Assembly (NCBI RefSeq): GCF_000003855.2
Contig: NW_003101680.1
Location: 5,824,903-5,888,902, forward strand
Reading direction: 5' to 3'
Length of the DNA: 64,000 nucleotides
From: Blastomyces gilchristii SLH14081
Lineage: Eukaryota; Ascomycota; Eurotiomycetes; Onygenales; Ajellomycetaceae
Position 1 is the stretch's first letter. Each line of letters starts with the position of its first letter. Positions 59,350 through 64,000 of the stretch are shown in pieces. The translations under genes were made by a program, and so were the position numbers. The notes under the pieces are model-generated. The model was not told the DNA's origin. It saw nothing but the letters and a program-made list of their open reading frames with translations, and did not search any database.

Positions 59350-61843
59350 AGAGAGTACACATTTTAATTAACTGGTTTTGCATTCTCTGTGTCAATCTCA
59401 TATATAAATTCTTGTTTCAGCAGCAATTTCAGTGAAAGATCTGTTCAGAAGATCTTTTAATACTTCTTCAGAAGTTTCTTTATATGCTTATTCCTTCTGC
59501 ATATTCTTTATCTTGATTTTCTTCACTTCTGAGTTCTGTATAATGTACAGAATACTTTCAGATGAGATCTTGTAAATCATTCTCTTTGCTTATTAATGTA
59601 TAAGCAGATTTAACTCTTCTATATAAGAGGCATGAAATGTTCTTCTCATATCAGTGAATAGAATTATATGAATTATTTTCTTTCTATCAGTTAACTGTAT
59701 AGAATACATACATCATTGAATCTATAGATTGAATCTTTGAAATTAATTAAGTCTGAAAATAAGATTGTATTTCACATTCTGCAGCTCTCACACTTAAATA
59801 TAGCAAGATTATTCACTGAAGTGCAAGAGAACTCTTACTATTACAGATAATATTATATATTAATTATCAGATAATCTTATATATCAGAAATTCTTCACTC
59901 AGTAAATCTCTTTCAGTCTTTAAATTATATAATTACTAATATATTGTGTATAAGCTTCTGTATTCACTAACACTTTTACAGTCATCTCTTAATTCTTATT
60001 CAAGTGCTCTCTATATATTAATATTTCAGACTTTAAGACATTGAGATAAGTGTCTGCTTCATTCTCACTTATATCTCAGTCAGAAGTCTGCTTTCTCTTA
60101 ATGTTTACAGAATTTAGAGAGTCATCTAATACAGACATCTCTTTCACTTTGAAAACTTTTTATAAAATATGAGCAAATGTCTTCAAGCTCACTGATTCTG
60201 CTAGTTTTTTAACTCTCTTACTTCTCTTAACTGTGCATACTAAGTGCAATTCTTTGTATCATGATTTTAGCATTTATAGTTAAAGTAAGCTTAATACTCA
60301 TAATATCAAGATTTTCACTCAGAGAATTTCTTTTTCAGAGAATTCAGTACTTTAGAAATAGTATTCAGATCTAAATTCATTGCATTCAGATATATAACTT
60401 ATATCATAGAAGTCTGATTATTCATTCTCTGTTGAAATATACTCAATTGCAGTATTTTCTGTCATAATTGACTTACTTATTTCTGTATAATGAGAATGTT
60501 ATATACTTCTTTTATTATATATAATTGTGAGATTAAGCATTTTCATTTCACTCTCAACTTGAGTATAAGATCATGAATGAAGATCTGTAAACAGAAAGAT
60601 GTTAAAAGCTCTTCATTCAATATGAGATAGTATAAGATAAAGTATGTGAAGTATGATATAATGTTACTCACTTTTCTACACTCAGTGAAGCATTTATAAT
60701 ACTTATCTTCTATATTCACTTTCTTGAGATTGTGTAAGATTTATTTGAAAAACTTATTTCATATTTATAAGAATGAATATCACTTTAAATCTGTAAGATT
60801 CATCTTTTCATCAGTCATTTATAATGACTTCACTTTTTTATATAGAAATACAGCAGATTTTAAGACTTGTTGAAATGCTGTTAACTGTCTGTCTGTAAGT
60901 TCATGTTTAATCTGATAATATAATTACCTCTGACTTAGTCAGCTGATTACAGCATCATTTTTTCAGTTATTATTAAAGCTTAATAGTTTCAGCAGATCTC
61001 TCAACTTAATGTATTTCATGTTCAGATTTTTATTCTGTGCAGTAGTCTCAGATAATATATACACTTCTGAAGAGATTATGAACAATTATAATAAGATCTT
61101 CAGATTCAGTGTGATTATCTATCTGTATGAACATTTGATCTCTCACTACAGATCTATAACCTAGTTTTTCCTGTTCTTATTAATAATGATAATTGTATCA
61201 GCAAAGCTCTTTATAGTAAATACTTGATTTATGATTGAATGTCAATTGTTATTTAACTTTCACCTCAGTCAGTCACTGCGTACACAAGGTCTTGATCTTA
61301 TTTAGAATTCTCATACATGTACAGAGCTTCAATTTCACTTTAGCAGTCTCAGCTGCTTTTCTTACTACTTTGAGTAAATTCTCTAAGAGGTTCTGCATAT
61401 CTTTCAGTTCAGATAGCAGAGAAGAGTATTTGTGTTAACTAGAGAAAGTATTTCTTTCAGTGGTTTTTCATTGATTGTACAGTGTCTATTATTATATCAT
61501 TATATGATTGTTATTATCATTGTACAACTTCAGTGATAAGTACTTCTTCTTTCATTCTTCTCAGTAGAGAGCAGTTTTCTTTAAATCTGATTTATCACTT
61601 TCATTCTCTTTTCTCACATCTTATCTGTTCACATACATGACATTTCGCCTGAGTATGAAGTTTTCTCTTAATACACAGAGCAGTATTAATCAGATACTCT
61701 TTTACTCATCACTCTTTATATGCTATCTTTTACAATGTTTTAGAACCACACTGGCATGATAACTATAAATCACTTTGTAGACAGAATTATCATACTCTGA
61801 AGAAGTCTGCACTTCTCACCAGTTTTTAGACATGCTATCAGAT
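59350..61843 (-). pseudogene. Gag/protease region of Gypsy X2, degenerate
   Basis: About 2.5 kb between the 5' LTR and the RT. By position it must contain gag and protease. The last part (59600-59350) reads KISSESILYIIQNSEVKK and runs into the RT linker. No zinc knuckle or D-S/T-G could be found with confidence, so domain limits are open. Confidence 0.55.
61833..61842 (-). other. Possible primer-binding site of Gypsy X2
   Basis: Directly after the 5' LTR (read on the - strand) comes TCTGATAGCATG. TGATAGCA differs from TGGTAGCG, complementary to the 3' end of some initiator-Met tRNAs, by two G-to-A changes. Suggestive only. Confidence 0.35.
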
Positions 61844-62009
61844 ATGATTCAAAGATTGCTTGAGTCAGTATATAATTACAGATGTACACTGACTTCTTAT
61901 ATATATTATACTAAATTAATTAGTGTCTGCTATGGCCTCTTTACATTTGTAAGTATGTTCAGAAGTGACTTTGTTATTATTCAGCAGTTGTACATTCTTC
62001 TGAATCACA
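61844..62009 (-). repeat. 5' LTR of Gypsy X2 (166 bp)
   Basis: The reverse of the X1 LTR, uninterrupted: TATGATTCAAAG to TTCTGAATCACA. It shows the empty MITE site (CTTATATATATTATACTAAA) and the empty LINE1 site (TTCAGCAGTTGTACATTC). Confidence 0.9.
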
Positions 62010-62814
62010 ATCAATATATCTAAGTTTTGTTTCAAAGTTAGTATTATAGTTCTATGTAATATGAAGTGTGATTAAAGATTATTACTTACTAGAGAATTGT
62101 ATTTCACTATCTCTACATCTTTAATATCTACTTGTTCAAATCTCTGATAGTTAATATTGTAGTAGTCTTAGACTAATTTAATATATAAGTCTTATTTCTT
62201 CTCTATTCAATCCTGAGAAGTATAGATGTTAACTGGATGAAAGAGATCTAGTAGAGCTGCTATAGCATAGTACTCTGTAAAAGATTGTTCAGTTTTACTG
62301 TAATAATATACTCGTTTATCTCTTACAGTAATAATAGCCCGTGCTATAATATTATCTCAGACTGAATTTCTTTTTAAGTGATTTAACACTTCTCAAGATA
62401 AGTAAATAAACTGTTATACATTTATCAGACTGACTACAGTATTGATGTATAAGTGATTGAGACTGTCTTCATTATCTTATAAAACTGAAACAGTAAATTA
62501 ATTATATATTTCAACTGAGTTTACTTCATATTAGAAAGTTTCAATATCTGAATCTTTTTCTGACCAGAGTGTTGCACTCAATAATCAATTATCTAATATA
62601 ATCAAAGAGTCTGAATAGTTATTTTATATATTAAACTTTACTCTGTTCTAACATTCTGTATTATATTTAGTGATGTGACTGATTTATTTGTTTATCTCTC
62701 TATATATTATAGAAAAACCAACTTTTCTGAGTAAAATGCTCTGTAATGTGACCTCACATAATATCACATGCACCTCATCAAATCCATTCATGAATATGTA
62801 GTGATGCCTGCTAA
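62010..62814. other. Unassigned AT-rich DNA right of X2
   Basis: No reading frame or repeat recognised in about 800 bp. One GC-rich spot (TAGCCCGTGCTATAA near 62336). The end (62733-62799) resembles 63787-63852. Confidence 0.5.
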
Positions 62815-63183
62815 TTGCATTACTCTATCTACTCTCTACCATTATCACTGCCTCTAACACCCCGTTACACTCTCTATTACTTTCACTTCATACTCTTATC
62901 AATCTCTATTACTTCTATCACCTCTATCACCTCTATCATCTCTATCACTTCTATCACTTCTATCACCTCTATCATCACTGCCTCTATCATCATCACTGTC
63001 TCTACCGCCTCGCAGTACTCTCTATCACTTTTACTCTCTATTTCTACTCTTATCTTATCATTCTATCTCTTTCTTATCATCTCTATTACCTCTCTCATTT
63101 CTACCATCTCTATTACCTCTCTCTATTATCTTTTCCAATCTCTAGCCTCTCTATCATTATCATTATCTCTACTACTCTACAGT
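62815..63183 (+). repeat. Pyrimidine-rich CTCTATCACC-type array
   Basis: Irregular repeats of CTCTATCA(C/T)C and CTCTATTAC. A + strand frame is open through it only because of the repeat (Ser-Ile-Thr-rich); I do not count it as a gene. The array continues past the MITE at 63698-63755. Confidence 0.85.
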
Positions 63184-63191
63184 CTCTTCTA

Positions 63192-63697
63192 TAGACTGAC
63201 TGTGTGACTGTGACTAAGACCAGGACCAGATTTTTTAATAGTCTCATTATCAATTCAACTGATTTCATTACACAGTTTTCACATTTAATAGTAGTCTTAT
63301 ACTGTTTCAGTGAGACTTACTGTCTACTCTTATCACATTTTTCAAATAAGATCATAATTTCTACTTCTCAATTTAAATTATTTTTATTGCTTTAAATGAC
63401 TTTAAATCTCATTTAAGTATTATCAAAAAGTGTTACTTTTTAAAAAATTAAAAATAGTCTATAAAAAACCTTAAAATGTCTAAAAGTAGTAACTTTATAC
63501 CAAGAATGAAACTAAATGAAATCAAATGAAATCACTTTCTCATTTTTTTCAAGTCATGATTTTATTTTAAGATCTCATATATAATTACTTTGCATGTTTT
63601 TTTAATAACTAGTCTCAGCAGAATTCATGTCAAGAAATGTATGAGATCAGATTAAATGAGATTAAATGTGAAATTCATAATCTCAGCAGTCAGTCTA
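63192..63697 (-). mobile_element. hAT-like MITE copy 4 (506 bp)
   Basis: The ends are TAGACTGACTG and CAGTCAGTCTA. A perfect 8-bp duplication CTCTTCTA lies at 63184-63191 and 63698-63705. Same orientation as copy 3. More mutated than copies 1-3 on the GGCCGCC side. Confidence 0.95.
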
Positions 63698-64000
63698 CTC
63701 TTCTATCACTTTCACTATCTCTACTTCTCTCTTACTATCTCTATCACATTTTGATCTCTGTGTTTGTAGTAGTTATATAGTTACTACTAAATACTCTGTA
63801 ATAAAATCTCATGTGATGTCATATACATCTCTTTGAATTCATGAATGAGATTGAATAGCTGACTCTGTAGTCTGTACAGCTCTGATTAATCTGATAATGA
63901 TGATAGAGATGATATAGAGTGAAAGAGAGTAGTAGAAGAAGTAGAGATGATGATAATAATAGAGAGAATAAAGAGTGAAAGAGATGAAAAGAGTGGTAAC
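63698..64000. repeat. End of array, spacer, and inverted array
   Basis: 63698-63755 continues the pyrimidine-rich array. 63787-63852 resembles 62733-62799 in direct orientation. From about 63893 the + strand turns purine-rich (GATAGAGATGATATAGAG), i.e. the array motif in inverse orientation, running to the window end. Confidence 0.7.

Larger units (their letters stand above)
17077..62009 (-). mobile_element. Gypsy X2, one element expanded to 44.9 kb by nested insertions
   Basis: The left terminus TGTGATTCAAAG (17077) and right terminus TTCTGAATCACA (62009) are the 3' and 5' LTR ends of one element on the - strand. It is flanked by ATCA on both sides (17073-17076, 62010-62013). Subtracting a MITE (17144-17657), LINE1 with Gypsy C (17741-26261), Gypsy E (30507-52538) and Gypsy G (53594-59349) leaves about 8.11 kb. 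The pieces then read continuously: LTR, gag region, RT, RNase H, integrase, post-pol region, LTR. Confidence 0.9.

Noticed and set aside
61844..62009. Solo LTR
   Set aside because: Orientation, ATCA duplication shared with 17073-17076, and the gag/RT segments in between show that it is the 5' LTR of X2.
62815..63207. 130-codon frame, Ser/Ile/Thr-rich, in the pyrimidine array
   Set aside because: It is open only because the repeat motif CTCTATCAC has no stop in that frame; no non-repetitive domain, and the frame runs into the MITE.
1..64000. CRISPR arrays, bacterial operons, tRNA or rRNA genes
   Set aside because: No regularly spaced short repeats with unique spacers, no ribosome-binding-site context, no cloverleaf-like or rRNA-like stretches seen; content is eukaryotic retroelements.

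Overview
This window is a degenerate retrotransposon graveyard, most likely an AT-rich compartment of a filamentous ascomycete. I see no intact host gene, tRNA or rRNA. Almost every base can be placed in one of four repeat families: (1) a chromodomain Ty3/Gypsy family of about 5.7 kb (copies A, B, C, E, G); (2) a second chromodomain Ty3/Gypsy element of 7.26 kb (F); (3) a third Ty3/Gypsy of about 8.1 kb net with 167-bp LTRs (X1, X2); and (4) a Tad-like LINE with RNase H and an (AAT)n tail (LINE1-3). There is also a 506-bp hAT-like MITE with 8-bp target duplications. All coding regions are broken by in-frame stops from C-to-T / G-to-A transitions, as expected of repeat-induced point mutation (RIP) or a related process. 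Homology was judged by reading translations, not by database search. The exact organism cannot be named; an Onygenales-type GC-poor Gypsy tract is one possibility.

Layout. 1-3677: 3' part of X1 (+ strand). 3678-4792: a direct repeat and MITE copies. 4793-16269: Gypsy A with Gypsy B (6840-12589) nested inside it. 16275-17076: rest of the direct repeat, a gapped MITE, unassigned AT-rich DNA. 17077-62009: a single X2 element (- strand) blown up from about 8.1 kb to 44.9 kb by later insertions. These are a MITE and LINE1 in its 3' LTR (LINE1 in turn holds Gypsy C), Gypsy E (which holds LINE2, Gypsy F and the full-length LINE3), and Gypsy G. 62010-64000: unassigned AT-rich DNA and a pyrimidine-rich CTCTATCACC-type array with another MITE. 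Nearly all insertion boundaries are fixed by target-site duplications (5 bp for most Gypsy copies, 4 bp for X2, 8 bp for MITEs, 10-13 bp for LINEs), so the order of events can be read: X2 first, then LINE1, E and G, then C, LINE2, F and LINE3.

Most notable points: the mutation context is not classical CpA RIP (CpG, CpC and GpG are nearly gone while CpA and TpG persist); the only full-length LINE has a GC-rich, apparently unmutated 5' end with a 147-bp tandem repeat; several LTR ends are sharply unmutated next to heavily mutated DNA; and two unrelated Gypsy elements carry open frames antisense to pol between pol and the 3' LTR. I do not see a defence, biosynthetic or other novel operon-like system here.
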